This document shows, in pieces, positions 16,542 through 26,811 of a DNA stretch of 64,000 bases. The stretch is from Actinomyces urinae (GTDB taxonomy: Bacteria > Actinomycetota > Actinomycetes > Actinomycetales > Actinomycetaceae). Under the pieces are notes generated by a model. It was given only the letters and a program-made list of their open reading frames with translations, ran no database searches and was not told the DNA's origin. The stretch's first letter is position 1. Every line of letters starts with the position of its first letter. The stretch covers positions 248,001 to 312,000 of the forward strand of contig NZ_LT632547.1 of NCBI RefSeq assembly GCF_900119695.1. The letters are read 5' to 3'. A program made the position numbers and the translations under genes.

Positions 16542-17365
16542 TGCTGCTCCTGTTGAACGATCTCGGTAAGGCTCGCGCCACGAACGCTAGCGGGGCGCAA
16601 CGCGATTTTTTCTTCCGCCTGAATCGATGTTTTGATTCCGTACTTTGAGTCCAGTGTAGACAGATAGGCTGCTACGGCACCGGACCTTAGTTGAAGTTCT
16701 AGAGACTCTTGGTCTCCGATGGCGCGAATTCTGTATGGCGCCACCACGGGTTGGAAGTTAACTAGTATGGCGCCACCTGCGGTGCGAACGGCAGTGGTTG
16801 GCCCTACTCGAACACCATTTATTTCCACGCCCTCGGCGCCACCCGTCCAAAGCGCGTTAATAATGTAGCGAAGATCGGTATCCAGCACTCTCTCAAGGGA
16901 TTCAGATCCTTCCCTTTCAGTAACTGTGACCAGGATTCCACTGCCTTCGATTTCGTCCAGCTGTGCGTTTTGCACAGCTGATTCGTCCGCAGGAACCGTA
17001 TCTTTCAAGCCTGCGGACAAAAGAGCTATTCGAGCCGCGTCCTCAGCGTTTGCAACCTCCAGCCGATTGACAATGTCTTGCTGACGAGCAACCTGCTCAC
17101 TGAGATTGCTACGCGTTTTTTCCTGTGTGGTTTTATGTCCAATTAGGTTTTTCGCTGCGATGGTCACGCAGAAGGCAAGTACCATTGCGAGCAAGAGGGC
17201 GATGACAGCCTCAAGCGGTCTGCGCTGCCTTTTCCGGGTGGCAGATGGTTCGCCGACGCCATAGTTGAGCGGGTCAAAAAGGAGGCCGCCAAGCAGGGAC
17301 GACGACTCTGCTAATGCGCGATCTGGCTCGGCCGCGCGGTCAACGGGTTCTACTTGGTCAGCCAT
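16538..17365 (-). CDS. DUF881 family protein
   Basis: This 275-residue protein is the larger of the two DUF881 paralogues. A soluble N-terminal segment (1-50) precedes a membrane helix (about 53-72), a coiled-coil stretch ('EKTRSNLSEQVARQQDIVNRLEV') and the DUF881 domain with 'GSGILVTVTERE', 'LWTGGAEGVEINGVRVGP' and 'PYRIRAIGDQESLELQL'. The first 16 bases overlap the end of pepN. The start ATG at 17365 has an AGGA about ten bases upstream. Two DUF881 proteins flanking Sbp suggests a heteromeric membrane assembly, which is inference. Confidence 0.87.
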   Translation of the reverse strand: MADQVEPVDRAAEPDRALAESSSLLGGLLFDPLNYGVGEPSATRKRQRRPLEAVIALLLAMVLAFCVTIAAKNLIGHKTTQEKTRSNLSEQVARQQDIVNRLEVANAEDAARIALLSAGLKDTVPADESAVQNAQLDEIEGSGILVTVTEREGSESLERVLDTDLRYIINALWTGGAEGVEINGVRVGPTTAVRTAGGAILVNFQPVVAPYRIRAIGDQESLELQLRSGAVAAYLSTLDSKYGIKTSIQAEEKIALRPASVRGASLTEIVQQEQQ

Positions 17366-19917
17366 TTGGTTTGGATCCTAAAACTGCGTTCCAAATTATC
17401 TGCCGCCTCACGCATGAGACGCACAAGAGCGGCCGGCGCGTTCTCGTTTGCGCTCACCCACCAGGAAGCCATGTAGCGCAGTGCTGCAGCCTCATCGGGA
17501 TTGCCCGCGTCAATCACGGAAGGGTATGCGCCCGCAATGAAGCGCCTTCCCATACCGATGGTGTGGGAATCCCAATATTGCGAAGCAAGGTCGTAGAAGT
17601 CCCCGGCAAAACCGGTTGCGCCGTGGCCCAGCGATCCGGCGTTGAGGCCGGCAAGTATAGCGCTCATCTTCTCATTAGCCAGGTCGGCTTCAAGAATCCG
17701 CGTCCAGCTCTTTTGCCGTTCAATGCGGCTTGGTAGCGCAGAAATTGCCTGTAGCGCAAATACCTCAGCTTCACCGGCGGGATCGGTTTTCAAATACTCC
17801 TCGACATCCTCTCTGGTGATAGCCCCGAGAGCAGCAAGGGTGATTCGGGCTCGCCAAGCAAGATTTGGGCCAACCGTTAGGAGGGGCGAATTGGCGGCCG
17901 CGAGGTCGTGCAAGAACTGCATCTGGTCTTCCCCTGGAGAACCAGCGATATTCAATGCACGAGTTGCGGCAAGTGCCCATTCGCGCTTTCGGTCTTCGGC
18001 AGTGGAGCGCCCGATAGCATCGATAGCGTGGTTGGCAAAACGATTTGCTTCCACTTTTCGCTCTGGCGTAGCCATGTAGTGCAGGAGAGCTTCAAGAGCG
18101 TTCGAGATTAAGTCACCAGCAACCGCGTCATCTTCTTCAAGCGGTACCTGGGTTGCCACCGCATTCACGTAGTGGCATGGATTTATCCGAGCCGCTCGCA
18201 CGCCCGCCCACAGCGCCGACCAAAGCACTGCTCGTGAGGTTGGATTTGCAATCGTGGAAACGTAGTGAAGCGCAGTCGCAACATCATTCTCGTCTAGTTC
18301 AACAAGCGCATACGTCAGATCATCATCATTTGCGAGGACGAGGTCGAAGTTGCCTGCCGTCTCCAGTTGGAGGGATGGTCCGGTGAGCGTAACCTCTTCG
18401 AGGCCCACACGCATCAAAACATCGTCTGCCAACTCATAGAAGCCAACATTTATCCGGTGAGGGCGCAGGGCCTGGCGTCCGGTCATCGCGTCCACGGACT
18501 CCTGTTCCAGTATGAAACTGTCCTCATCCCGCAGAATACGCAGCGTCGAGGGGCCGGCTGTCTCCAGCCATGCCTTTGCCCAATCCTGGAGGTTATCGCG
18601 ACCGGAAGCTTCCTCGAGAGCCTTCAAGAAGTCCTGCATCCGAGTTGCTCCGAAGGCGTGTTTCTTAAAGTATTCACGAGCGCCGGTAAAGAAGGCATCT
18701 TTGCCTACATAGGCCACCAGCTGTTTAAGCACAGCCGCACCCTTAGCGTAGGTAATTCCGTCAAAGTTGTTCTTCGCCGCTTCAACGTCGGGAATGTCCG
18801 CTGCGATTGGGTGGGTGGTCGGTAGCTGATCCTGCTTGTATGCCCATTCTTTCCGGCCGGAAGCGAACGTGGCCCATTCGGTATCAAACTCGGTATTCTC
18901 CGTCAGTCCCATTGAGCCCTGGTTGTCCGCAAAGGACTCCTTCAGCCATAGGTCGTCCCACCACTTCGGGGTTACGAGGTCTCCAAACCACATGTGGCAC
19001 ATCTCGTGAAAAATGACGTTGGCACGAGATTGACGTGCGGCTCTGGTAGGGGTGTCGCGAGAAATCATCTTCTCGTTGAACGTCACGCACCCCGGGTTCT
19101 CCATCGCCCCAAGATTATACTCGGGTACAAAAACCTGGTCGTACTTACCCCACGGATATGTGAATCCGTAATGCTTGTGATAGAAATCGAGGCCCTGGCG
19201 CGTCACGGTCAAAATGTCCTCGGCATCCATGTACTGCGCCAAAGACGCGCGACAGTAAACGCCCAAGCTAATGTCGGCGTGACCGCCGTCGGCGGCTCCC
19301 CCACTCCAAGTGCCTCCATCAACGCGAGCGTATGGGCCGGCAACTACCGCAGTAATGTAGGACGAGAGCGGTGGCGTGCGATTGAAGGTGACCTCCGTGT
19401 GTTCGTCCAGCACATTACGGGACTGCTCGGGCTGGTTAGACAGAATAATCCAATCCGAGGCAGCCTTGACACTGAACTGCCAGCGAAGCTTTAGATCGGG
19501 CTGGTCAAAGCAGGCCCATGCACGGCGCGCATCCGTGGGCTCAAACTGCGTGTACAGGTAGGTAGCCCCGTCCTCTGGATCGATGTAGCGATGCAGTCCT
19601 TCCCCCGTGGTTGAGTAATAGCAGCGCGACTCTATCTCCAAGCTCACCGGCCGGCCCGTTGGGAGGTCTTTCACCAAGACTCTCGTATCCGTTACCTCAT
19701 AGTTTGCTGGCGCGCCATCAACGCGCACCGCATCAACACTCTTCGCAACCAGATCGACAAAAACAGATGAGGATTTCGTCTCAAAGCGAATCGTTGATTT
19801 CGAAAAAAACGCCTCTTCATCAGACTCTGCATTTGAGAGGTCGATGTACACATCAATTTCGTCCGGTATTACGTTTGCGCTGCGTTCCAGCGTTTCATCA
19901 CGGGTCAAAATCTCCAC
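17350..19917 (-). CDS. pepN: Aminopeptidase N (M1 family metallopeptidase)
   Basis: PepN removes N-terminal amino acids from peptides and is a cytoplasmic zinc enzyme. The 855-residue product has the M1 N-terminal beta domain, the exopeptidase signature 'GAMENPG' (near 274-280), the zinc motif 'HEMCHMWFGD' (HExxH) followed by the distal Glu in 'LWLKESFAD', the catalytic Tyr region 'ITYAKGAAVLKQL', and an ERAP1-like helical C-terminal domain. Length is normal for actinobacterial PepN. The GTG start has no Shine-Dalgarno but TACACT lies exactly six bases before it, so the mRNA is probably leaderless. The DUF881 gene starts inside its end. Confidence 0.95.
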   Translation of the reverse strand: MEILTRDETLERSANVIPDEIDVYIDLSNAESDEEAFFSKSTIRFETKSSSVFVDLVAKSVDAVRVDGAPANYEVTDTRVLVKDLPTGRPVSLEIESRCYYSTTGEGLHRYIDPEDGATYLYTQFEPTDARRAWACFDQPDLKLRWQFSVKAASDWIILSNQPEQSRNVLDEHTEVTFNRTPPLSSYITAVVAGPYARVDGGTWSGGAADGGHADISLGVYCRASLAQYMDAEDILTVTRQGLDFYHKHYGFTYPWGKYDQVFVPEYNLGAMENPGCVTFNEKMISRDTPTRAARQSRANVIFHEMCHMWFGDLVTPKWWDDLWLKESFADNQGSMGLTENTEFDTEWATFASGRKEWAYKQDQLPTTHPIAADIPDVEAAKNNFDGITYAKGAAVLKQLVAYVGKDAFFTGAREYFKKHAFGATRMQDFLKALEEASGRDNLQDWAKAWLETAGPSTLRILRDEDSFILEQESVDAMTGRQALRPHRINVGFYELADDVLMRVGLEEVTLTGPSLQLETAGNFDLVLANDDDLTYALVELDENDVATALHYVSTIANPTSRAVLWSALWAGVRAARINPCHYVNAVATQVPLEEDDAVAGDLISNALEALLHYMATPERKVEANRFANHAIDAIGRSTAEDRKREWALAATRALNIAGSPGEDQMQFLHDLAAANSPLLTVGPNLAWRARITLAALGAITREDVEEYLKTDPAGEAEVFALQAISALPSRIERQKSWTRILEADLANEKMSAILAGLNAGSLGHGATGFAGDFYDLASQYWDSHTIGMGRRFIAGAYPSVIDAGNPDEAAALRYMASWWVSANENAPAALVRLMREAADNLERSFRIQTKWLTK

Positions 19918-19923
19918 TGCTTC

Positions 19924-19929
19924 AGTGTA
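19924..19929 (-). promoter_or_regulatory. -10 element of a leaderless pepN transcript
   Basis: TACACT (minus strand) lies exactly six bases before the pepN GTG. This TANNNT-N6-start pattern is typical of leaderless actinobacterial genes, and no ribosome binding site is present. The -35 is not clear. Confidence 0.6.
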
Positions 19930-20080
19930 TCGAAGGCGCCCGCCAAACCGTTACTTGCATGAGCCGGCCATCCCCGCCAAACAGCAGCGGAGAATGGCAT
20001 CGCCGGGAGTAATCCACATTCTCGTGGCCGATTAGGCATGTGAGGAATGATTCGGTTAGAATCGTTGTTGCTGAAAAGCA

Positions 20081-20154
<74 letters not shown>

Positions 20155-20160
20155 CGATGT

Positions 20161-20199
20161 AAATCCCGCGACAACGTAAGTCATGTCTCGGGATTTTTT
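20161..20199 (+). terminator. Rho-independent terminator after tRNA-Pro
   Basis: AAATCCCG (20161-20168) pairs with CGGGATTT, extended by GAC/GTC, and a run of six T follows. It lies seven bases after the tRNA. Confidence 0.9.
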
Positions 20200-20240
20200 G
20201 ATACCTATTCCCCCACAGCGTCCTTTTAGATTGGTGTGTA

Positions 20241-21302
20241 ATGGCTGGTCGCGGCGTAGTAGTTTCGCTTCTCTCCTCGGTCATGTTTGCAGCTATCGCA
20301 TTCGTAGCCGGACAATTACCAGCTTTGTCAGGCACGCAGGTATGGGCGTGGCGCATAGTGCTAACGGTTCCAGGAATTCTCTTCTTACTTGCGGTAAGTG
20401 GGCGTTGGTTCTGGTTTTCAGGCGAGTTTAAGCGCACAATCGCTGCTCCAAAGAAACTACTGGCGTACGCATTTAATGTGCCAATGTTGGCCTCCCAAAT
20501 GTTCCTTTTTGGGTGGGCACCCCAAACTGGCAACACATTAGCTTTGTCAATGGGCTATTTCTTGATGCCCTTGGTAATGGTCCTGTTCGGCAGGGTGATT
20601 TTTAAAGAACGCCTTTCTACCATTACGTTTATCGCAACCCTCGTGGCGTGCTCCGCGGTGGTGTTCGAAGTGATTCGTGGTGGCGGACTAGGCTGGGTGA
20701 CCGTTTATGTTGCAGTGGGATACCCAATATACTTTGTACTTCGCCGCGTTTTTGAAACAGACGGCGTGGGAGCCCTCACTTGGGAGATGGCGCTGGCGAT
20801 GCCCCTCGCGATTTTTGCAGCTTCGCGAAAAAATGGTGTCAGCGTTGCGTTCTCACAAGTACCCGCCGCAATCCTGCTCTTGCTACTGGGTGGATTATCC
20901 GTATTTGCCCTGATCTTTTATGTGATGGCCGCAAAACTGTTGCCCTACGCGGTGTTCGGTTTGTTGTCTTACGTTGAACCGATCTTGGTCACCGTGGTTG
21001 CATCTTTGCTGGGTGAACGCATTGAAGGCCTCGAATGGGTTACTTACATCGGGATTTGGCTCGCTGTGGTCATCCTTGGCCTGGATGGTGTGCGTGCCAT
21101 CATGCGCAGGAGATCCTGGGCTGTGCCCGCGGCACGTCCATGGCGGCGCCGGCGGCCTCGAAAATCAAAGAATGAGGCGCATTCTTGGCGCAGGTTCCGT
21201 AAAACCTCAGCGAACACCCTGGTGGATCCGGGCGCGCCTAATGCAGCCGCTATTCCCATTCCGAATGAGCGGAACGAGAATAGCGCGGCCCAAACCAACT
21301 AA
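20241..21302 (+). CDS. EamA/RarD-family drug/metabolite transporter
   Basis: The 353-residue product has about ten membrane helices in two EamA-type halves: the first begins 'VSLLSSVMFAAIAFVAGQL', and the second ends with 'LLPYAVFGLLSYVEPILVTVVASLLGE', close to the RarD pattern. The last 60 residues are hydrophilic and basic ('ARPWRRRRPRKSKN'), a cytoplasmic tail that is unusual in length. The substrate cannot be read from sequence; family members export metabolites, amino acids or drugs. The start has no strong ribosome binding site; TAGATT lies eight bases upstream. It converges on cmk-der with an eight-base gap and no visible terminator. Confidence 0.85.
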   Translation: MAGRGVVVSLLSSVMFAAIAFVAGQLPALSGTQVWAWRIVLTVPGILFLLAVSGRWFWFSGEFKRTIAAPKKLLAYAFNVPMLASQMFLFGWAPQTGNTLALSMGYFLMPLVMVLFGRVIFKERLSTITFIATLVACSAVVFEVIRGGGLGWVTVYVAVGYPIYFVLRRVFETDGVGALTWEMALAMPLAIFAASRKNGVSVAFSQVPAAILLLLLGGLSVFALIFYVMAAKLLPYAVFGLLSYVEPILVTVVASLLGERIEGLEWVTYIGIWLAVVILGLDGVRAIMRRRSWAVPAARPWRRRRPRKSKNEAHSWRRFRKTSANTLVDPGAPNAAAIPIPNERNENSAAQTN

Positions 21303-21310
21303 CTGGAGGC

Positions 21311-23503
21311 TTAACGGCGCTTCTTTTCGCGCACTCTCACGCTGATTTTGATTGGGGTGCCCTCGAAGCCAAAGGTTTCTCGCAAACGGCGTTCAATGAA
21401 GCGGCGGTAGCCGGGGTCAAGGAAGCCGGTTGTGAAGATCACGAACCTTGGTGGACGGGCAGACACCTGCGTTGCAAATAGGATGCGCGGCTGCTTTCCA
21501 CCGCGCACCGGGTGGGGCGTGGCGGCAACGAGTTCTCCCAGGAACGAGTTCAACTTTGCCGTAGAAATGCGCATGTCCCAAGATCGCAGCGATGTATCCA
21601 GTGCCCGCACGATTCGATTCGTGTGCCATCCGGTGAGTGCAGACAGATTAATGCGCGGCGCCCAAGCCACGTGCGCAAGGTCGCGTTCTTGCTCATATTG
21701 AAGGTCAAGACGACGATCCTTATCAACTAGATCCCACTTATTGTTAACGATTACCAGGGCGCGGCCCGAATCAAGCGCGGCTTGCACAATGCGGACGTCC
21801 TGCTCGGATAGCGGCTCGGTGGCATCAAGTAGAACCATGGCCACCTCGGCCTTTTCAATCGCAGCCTGCGTGCGGATGGACGCGTAGTAGTCAGCGCCCG
21901 AGGTTCGGTGCATCTTGCGGCGAATACCAGCGGTGTCCACAAACCACCATTGGCGTCCGGCCATCTCGATGAGTTCATCAACCGGATCTCGGGTTGTGCC
22001 CGCGGTGTTGTCAACAACCACTCGGTTTTCTCCGGCCAACTGGTTAAGTAGAGAAGATTTGCCTACATTGGGGCGCCCAATGAGCGCCACGCGGCGCGGC
22101 CCTCCCTCGGGCAGTATCTGCGCAACAGCGGATTCTTCGGGAAGGATCTTCATAACTGCATCGAGCACGTCACCGGCTCCGCGGCCATGTAGCGCTGATA
22201 CTGGAAAAGGCTCGCCCAGCCCGAGATTCCAAAGCGCGTAGGCATCCGCCTCCTGTGCAGCTGAATCAACCTTGTTGGCAGCCAGTACGACGGGTTTTCC
22301 GGAACGGCGAAGGATCTTCACGATTCGCTCGTCCGTATCAGTGATACCAACAGTTGCGTCTACAACAAAGAGCACCGCGTCCGACATTTCAATTGCGATT
22401 TCAGCCTGCTGCGCAACGGAGCGGTCCAGGCCGCGCACGTCCACTTCCCAACCGCCTGTGTCAACCAGCGTGAAGTCGCGTCCGTTCCAGTTTGCGGGGT
22501 AAGAAACGCGGTCTCGTGTGACACCGGGAGTGTCTTGGACAACCGCGGCCCGGCGTTGTAAAATCCGGTTCACAAGTGTTGATTTACCAACGTTTGGGCG
22601 CCCTACAATGGCTAAAACAGGATTACCGGAGTTAGAGGTTTCTAACTCTTCAAAGGGAACCTCGCCTTCTAATACATCCTGGTCTTCTTCGTACAGCTCG
22701 TAGCTTGAGAGCGCGGCGCGCATAGCGCGGACGCGGGCATTGTCAGCCTCTGCCTGCTCAGCTCGGTGCGCAAGGTTTTGCCCCACGTAGCCAAGCACAA
22801 GCTCAAGCGTTTGTTGCGCATCAAGAGTGGAAGAATCAACCAGGATCTGGCCCTCAGTGGCCTCCTGAAAGTTCACCACTGTAGAATCCTTGGCATCTCG
22901 TCCAACAACCTCGTTGCGCATGGATTCAATGGCGGCCTCGTCCACGCCCTCACCTAGCAACTGTACGGCGCGACGTTTCATACGCGCCTCAGCTGAAGCG
23001 GTAAGTAGCAGACGCACATCCGCATCCGGTGCTACCACGGTGGTGATATCGCGCCCTTCGGCAACCATGCCGTTACCGGATTGGCGAGCTGCATTAATGA
23101 TTTCGCGTTGCTGCCGCACAAGCGACTCGCGCACATCCAGATTTGTGGCGGCTTTTGAAACTTCTTTGGAAATACGGGACTCGCGGATCTGCTCCGTCAC
23201 ATCCTTATCCCCCACGGTTACGCGAAAACCATCGGGCGAGGTGGTGATGGATAAGGGGAAGGAATCTGCGGCGCCAGCCACAGCGGCGTGGTCGTCCATG
23301 GGGAGGCCGGCGTCCAGACAGTACCAGGTGAGTGCGCGATACATCGCCCCGGTATCGAGGTAGCCAATACCAAGTTCTCGCGCGAGTGCTCGCGCAACTG
23401 TCGATTTGCCGGAGCCGGACGGGCCATCGATAGCAACAGACAGCCCAAGCTCGCTAATTAGCGCCTTCAATTGCTCTACGCTCATGTTTGCTGTTTCTTC
23501 CAC
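21311..23503 (-). CDS. der: Bifunctional cytidylate kinase / ribosome-assembly GTPase Der
   Basis: Two proteins that are separate in many bacteria are fused here. Residues 22-235 are cytidylate kinase (P-loop 'GPSGSGKST' 27-35, '[12 protein letters not shown]', 'RDITTVV'), which phosphorylates CMP and dCMP. Residues 295-730 are Der (EngA) with two GTPase domains (G1 'GRPNVGKST' 301-309 and 'GRPNVGKSS' 476-484; 'NKVD' and 'NKWD') and the KH-like end that acts in 50S assembly. This fusion is known in Actinobacteria. I chose GTG 23503 because GGAGG ends four bases before it; a longer frame from ATG 23551 would run 35 bases into tyrA and has no ribosome binding site. Confidence 0.95.
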   Translation of the reverse strand: MEETANMSVEQLKALISELGLSVAIDGPSGSGKSTVARALARELGIGYLDTGAMYRALTWYCLDAGLPMDDHAAVAGAADSFPLSITTSPDGFRVTVGDKDVTEQIRESRISKEVSKAATNLDVRESLVRQQREIINAARQSGNGMVAEGRDITTVVAPDADVRLLLTASAEARMKRRAVQLLGEGVDEAAIESMRNEVVGRDAKDSTVVNFQEATEGQILVDSSTLDAQQTLELVLGYVGQNLAHRAEQAEADNARVRAMRAALSSYELYEEDQDVLEGEVPFEELETSNSGNPVLAIVGRPNVGKSTLVNRILQRRAAVVQDTPGVTRDRVSYPANWNGRDFTLVDTGGWEVDVRGLDRSVAQQAEIAIEMSDAVLFVVDATVGITDTDERIVKILRRSGKPVVLAANKVDSAAQEADAYALWNLGLGEPFPVSALHGRGAGDVLDAVMKILPEESAVAQILPEGGPRRVALIGRPNVGKSSLLNQLAGENRVVVDNTAGTTRDPVDELIEMAGRQWWFVDTAGIRRKMHRTSGADYYASIRTQAAIEKAEVAMVLLDATEPLSEQDVRIVQAALDSGRALVIVNNKWDLVDKDRRLDLQYEQERDLAHVAWAPRINLSALTGWHTNRIVRALDTSLRSWDMRISTAKLNSFLGELVAATPHPVRGGKQPRILFATQVSARPPRFVIFTTGFLDPGYRRFIERRLRETFGFEGTPIKISVRVREKKRR

Positions 23504-23516
23504 GTTTCCTCCCAGC

Positions 23517-24647
23517 TCACTGGTTAACGATGCGCCAGCCGCGCATTTCAAGTTCTTTTTCGGCTTCTTTGGCTACAGCCGGGTTTACAAAAATTTGGGC
23601 CAGACCAACGCGCTGGTGTGCGGAATGATCCATGGTGAGGTCTTCGATGTTGATTCCGGCCGTGCCCAGTTCGGTGAATAGCCTGCCAAGCTCACCCGGT
23701 TTGTCAGGAATGAGTACCTCTACGATCGCCCAACGGCGCTGCGCTCCCCCGTGCTTTCCGGGGATCCGGGAAACACCTTCGTTGCCCTGCGATATAGCAG
23801 TGTTTATCGCCGCAACGGATCCGGTGGCTCCAAAACCGGCGGCAGCACCCGATTCAAGTCCGCGAACGAGGTCATCCAGTTCTCGCTGATATTCGCGCAA
23901 CACATCCACTACGGGACCGCAATTGCCTGACACTATCGATGTCCACAGACGCGGGTCGGAAGCCGCGATGCGAATGGTATCACGCAGGCCCTGGCCAACT
24001 AGGCTGAGCTCATCCTCGGTGGCATCGCGAAGCCGGGAGGCGAGTAGGGACGAGACTAGCTGCGGCACGTGCGAAACAATAGCCACTCCCCGATCATGCT
24101 CTTGCGCATTCATTTCCAGGACGGTAGCACCTAGATCCACGGCAAGATTGCGTATAACCACGCGTGCCTGAGGAGAGCATGTTAGGTGGTGAATCACTGC
24201 CCACGGTCGCCCCACAAATAGGTCCCGGTCCGCAGCTGCAACGCCAGATCTTTCCCGCCCTGCCATGGGGTGCGATGGGACGTACCGTGACGCATCAACA
24301 CCTGCGGCTTCAACTTCCTCTAAAATAATCGACTTTACCGAAGCCACGTCTGTAACCACCGCGTTGGGGTGTTCCATAAGTGCCTTTACAACACAATCGG
24401 CAGTCACATCGGGAGGCACTGCAACAATAACCAGTGTTGGTTGCGGGCTAGAGGGCGTGTATTCCTCGCCTGCACCAATGTCGCGGGCCAGGGCCAGTGA
24501 AACGGGGGAAATGTCTTGAAGGAACACTTCCACACCCGCAGCTTTTAGAGCGAGTGCCATGGATCCGCCCAGCAGGCCCGAGCCAATCACAAGCACCGGC
24601 CCCGTCGTTTGAATGGGGCGGCCGTCCGGGTTGGTTGAGATCTGCAC
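23517..24647 (-). CDS. tyrA: Prephenate dehydrogenase
   Basis: TyrA converts prephenate to 4-hydroxyphenylpyruvate for tyrosine synthesis. The 376-residue product has a Rossmann dinucleotide motif '[13 protein letters not shown]' (residues 22-34), the family motif '[12 protein letters not shown]' (about 121-132), a helical dimerisation domain, and a C-terminal ACT domain ('[22 protein letters not shown]', from about residue 310) that probably gives feedback control by an aromatic amino acid. The GTG start has AGGAATCGCC upstream. It lies between rluB and cmk-der in a minus-strand run with small gaps (8 and 13 bases), consistent with one operon. Confidence 0.92.
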   Translation of the reverse strand: MQISTNPDGRPIQTTGPVLVIGSGLLGGSMALALKAAGVEVFLQDISPVSLALARDIGAGEEYTPSSPQPTLVIVAVPPDVTADCVVKALMEHPNAVVTDVASVKSIILEEVEAAGVDASRYVPSHPMAGRERSGVAAADRDLFVGRPWAVIHHLTCSPQARVVIRNLAVDLGATVLEMNAQEHDRGVAIVSHVPQLVSSLLASRLRDATEDELSLVGQGLRDTIRIAASDPRLWTSIVSGNCGPVVDVLREYQRELDDLVRGLESGAAAGFGATGSVAAINTAISQGNEGVSRIPGKHGGAQRRWAIVEVLIPDKPGELGRLFTELGTAGINIEDLTMDHSAHQRVGLAQIFVNPAVAKEAEKELEMRGWRIVNQ

Positions 24648-24655
24648 GGCGATTC

Positions 24656-25402
24656 CTACAGGTTTACTGCATTGTACAGCTCTTGAAGCACAGCTCCATC
24701 AACCTTGCGTGTCACGCCTGGATGTAGTCGCCCGATCTTAACCGGTCCAAACTGGGTGCGAACCAGTTCAACCACTGGGAAGCCCACACTTTCGAGCAGG
24801 CGGCGAACAATGCGATTGCGCCCCTCGTGCAACGTCAGCTCCACGAGGGTGAGGTCGCCGTACTGGTCTTTGATGCGAAAATCTTGAACTTCAACGGGGC
24901 CGTCCTCAAGTTCGATACCGCGTAGCATCTTCTTGCGCAGGCCGCGTGGAACCTCGCCAGGAACAGTAGCAACGTAGGTTTTTGGAATTTCAAACGAGGG
25001 ATGCATGAGCCGATGTGCAAGCTCCCCGTCATTAGTCAGCAGGATCAGACCAGCCGTGTCGGTATCAAGACGTCCCACATGGAATAGGCGCTGGGTGTAG
25101 TCCTGCGTGTAGTCCGCTAGGCACGTGCGTCCTTCTGGATCGTCCATGGTTGAAACAACGCCAACGGGTTTGTTGAGGGCAATGGTTAGAGACTCAGTGT
25201 CTAACAGCAAGCGTTCGCCATCAACGTGGATCACTTGCCGACTGGGGTCAACCCTGGTGCCAAGCTTACGCACCACTTTGTCGTCCACGCGTACGCGGCC
25301 CGAGGTGATGAGGATTTCCGCGTGACGGCGCGAAGCCACGCCGGCTTGCGAGATAACCTTTTGCAGGCGGATTCCCGATTCTACGTGAGGATCGTTCTTC
25401 AT
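24656..25402 (-). CDS. rluB: Pseudouridine synthase, RluB/RsuA family
   Basis: This enzyme isomerises a uridine in 23S (or 16S) rRNA. The 248-residue product has an N-terminal S4 RNA-binding domain ('IRLQKVISQAGVASRRHAEILITSGRVRVDDK', residues 10-41), then the RsuA/RluB catalytic domain with 'HVGRLDTDTAGLILLTNDGELAHRLMHP', where the Asp of 'RLDTDTAG' is the catalytic residue. The 'LTLHEGRNRIVRRLLESVGFPV' motif is near the end. It starts inside the scpB stop (TAATG) with GGAGA upstream. The parA-scpA-scpB-rluB order is conserved in Actinobacteria. The exact target base is not determined. Confidence 0.93.
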   Translation of the reverse strand: MKNDPHVESGIRLQKVISQAGVASRRHAEILITSGRVRVDDKVVRKLGTRVDPSRQVIHVDGERLLLDTESLTIALNKPVGVVSTMDDPEGRTCLADYTQDYTQRLFHVGRLDTDTAGLILLTNDGELAHRLMHPSFEIPKTYVATVPGEVPRGLRKKMLRGIELEDGPVEVQDFRIKDQYGDLTLVELTLHEGRNRIVRRLLESVGFPVVELVRTQFGPVKIGRLHPGVTRKVDGAVLQELYNAVNL

Positions 25403-25980
25403 TATTTCTCCAAAGATTGCGCTAGTTCAGAAAGTTCGTCTCGGTGCGGAAGGTGGGGTGCAAGAGGACTTAACTCATCTAGTGAGCGTAGCCCCATCCG
25501 TTCAAGGAACTCGGTTGTGGTTTGAAAAAGTGTTGCACCGCTTGCGGTTTCGCCCGCACTTTCAATAAGACCTCGAGCTTGCAGGGAGCGGACAACAGAA
25601 TCCACGTTAACTCCCCGAATGGAACTGACTTTTTGCCTGGTGACAGGCTGGCGATAAGCAATAACGGCAAGCGTTTCTAGAGCAGCTTGCGAAAGCTTTT
25701 GCATACGGCTGCCACTGACAAAATGAGTCACGAAGGGGTCATATGCCGGACGCGAATAGTAGCGCCATCCCCCACCGACTTCGCGCAGTTCAAATCCCCG
25801 CTCATCACGCTCATACTCGGCGCGTAGCTGAGTAAGTGCTGTCTCCACCTGGTCGCCCGCGATACCAAGTGCATTCGCAATATCTGTCGATGCCACCGGC
25901 TCGGGCGCAACCATGAGGATTGCTTCGATTACTTTGGCTAGTTCTTCATCGCCAAAGATCTGGGGTATTGCCTCTTGCAT
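25402..25980 (-). CDS. scpB: Segregation and condensation protein B
   Basis: ScpB binds ScpA and with it forms the non-SMC part of the SMC condensin that organises the chromosome. The 192-residue product consists of two winged-helix domains: 'ELAKVIEAILMVAPEPVASTDIANAL' at the start, and 'QAALETLAVIAYRQPVTRQKVSSIRGVNVDSVV' (about 97-130) in the middle, the family hallmark. A strong ribosome binding site (GGGAGG) precedes the ATG. It follows scpA by 33 bases, and its stop overlaps the rluB start. Confidence 0.95.
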   Translation of the reverse strand: MQEAIPQIFGDEELAKVIEAILMVAPEPVASTDIANALGIAGDQVETALTQLRAEYERDERGFELREVGGGWRYYSRPAYDPFVTHFVSGSRMQKLSQAALETLAVIAYRQPVTRQKVSSIRGVNVDSVVRSLQARGLIESAGETASGATLFQTTTEFLERMGLRSLDELSPLAPHLPHRDELSELAQSLEK

Positions 25981-26013
25981 GTCGACCTCCCGTCAATACT
26001 GAAGTCATTGTAC

Positions 26014-26811
26014 CTAAAGTGAGGCGACCACTGCGCCTTCCTCGTCTTCCATCCGCATGTCGGCAACGTTGGTGTCCGAACCCGTCCAATGGATCGAGAG
26101 CTTCGCGAGAGGTGCTTCTTGTTTGAATGACACTGCGCCCTCACGGTACAGATCCAAAATTGCGAGGAAACGCGAAACAATCGTATTGACATCCGGTGCG
26201 TCTGCGCAGAGTTGCTCAAAGCTAGCATTGCCAATAACCTTCAACTGTTTCAAAATGTACTCAGCTTGCGGGCGTACCGGAACCAGCGGGTCATGCAAAT
26301 GAGTGGTTGCAACCTCCGGCGGCGCGGCAAAGATTGCCTCGGCCGCGATCTTGGCCAGGTCAAGCGGGGTTGTGGACCAGCGTAGCTGGGGCAAAAGAGC
26401 AGCGAACTTGGGTTCCATTTCCGCTTGCCTTGGATGCGCGGCGCTGTTTACCTCCCACAACTGGCCAAAAATATTCGCCACCTGCTTGAAGGCGCGGTAT
26501 TGCAAAAGTCGGGAGAATAGCAGGTCGCGAGCCTCCAGATATTCAAGGTCTGCTTCAAGCTGCTCATCTTCAACAGGCAGGAGGGAGCGGGCTTTCATGT
26601 CCAGCAAGGTTGCGGCAACAACAAGGAATTCAGACGTGCGCGAAAGGTCGGGGTCTACGCGCATGTAGGCGATGAACTCGTCTGTCACAGCAGCGAGGGC
26701 AACCTCGGTAATGTCCATTTCTCGCTTAGAGATAAGGCCGAGCAAAAGGTCGAACGGCCCTTCAAAGTTCTCTAACGAAACGGTGAACCCGCCGCCCTCG
26801 GTTGTGGTCAC
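26014..26811 (-). CDS. scpA: Segregation and condensation protein A
   Basis: ScpA is the kleisin of the bacterial SMC complex. The 265-residue product begins with the family signature 'FTVSLENFEGPFDLLLGLISKREMDITEVALA' (residues 8-39), has a central helical region with 'FLVVAATLLDMKARSLLP', and a C-terminal winged helix ('EYILKQLKVIGNASFEQLC', 'VSRFLAILDLYREGAVSFKQE'). Its GTG start overlaps the parA stop by one base (TAGTG), so both are translated together. ScpB follows downstream in the same operon. Confidence 0.95.
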   Translation of the reverse strand: MTTTEGGGFTVSLENFEGPFDLLLGLISKREMDITEVALAAVTDEFIAYMRVDPDLSRTSEFLVVAATLLDMKARSLLPVEDEQLEADLEYLEARDLLFSRLLQYRAFKQVANIFGQLWEVNSAAHPRQAEMEPKFAALLPQLRWSTTPLDLAKIAAEAIFAAPPEVATTHLHDPLVPVRPQAEYILKQLKVIGNASFEQLCADAPDVNTIVSRFLAILDLYREGAVSFKQEAPLAKLSIHWTGSDTNVADMRMEDEEGAVVASL

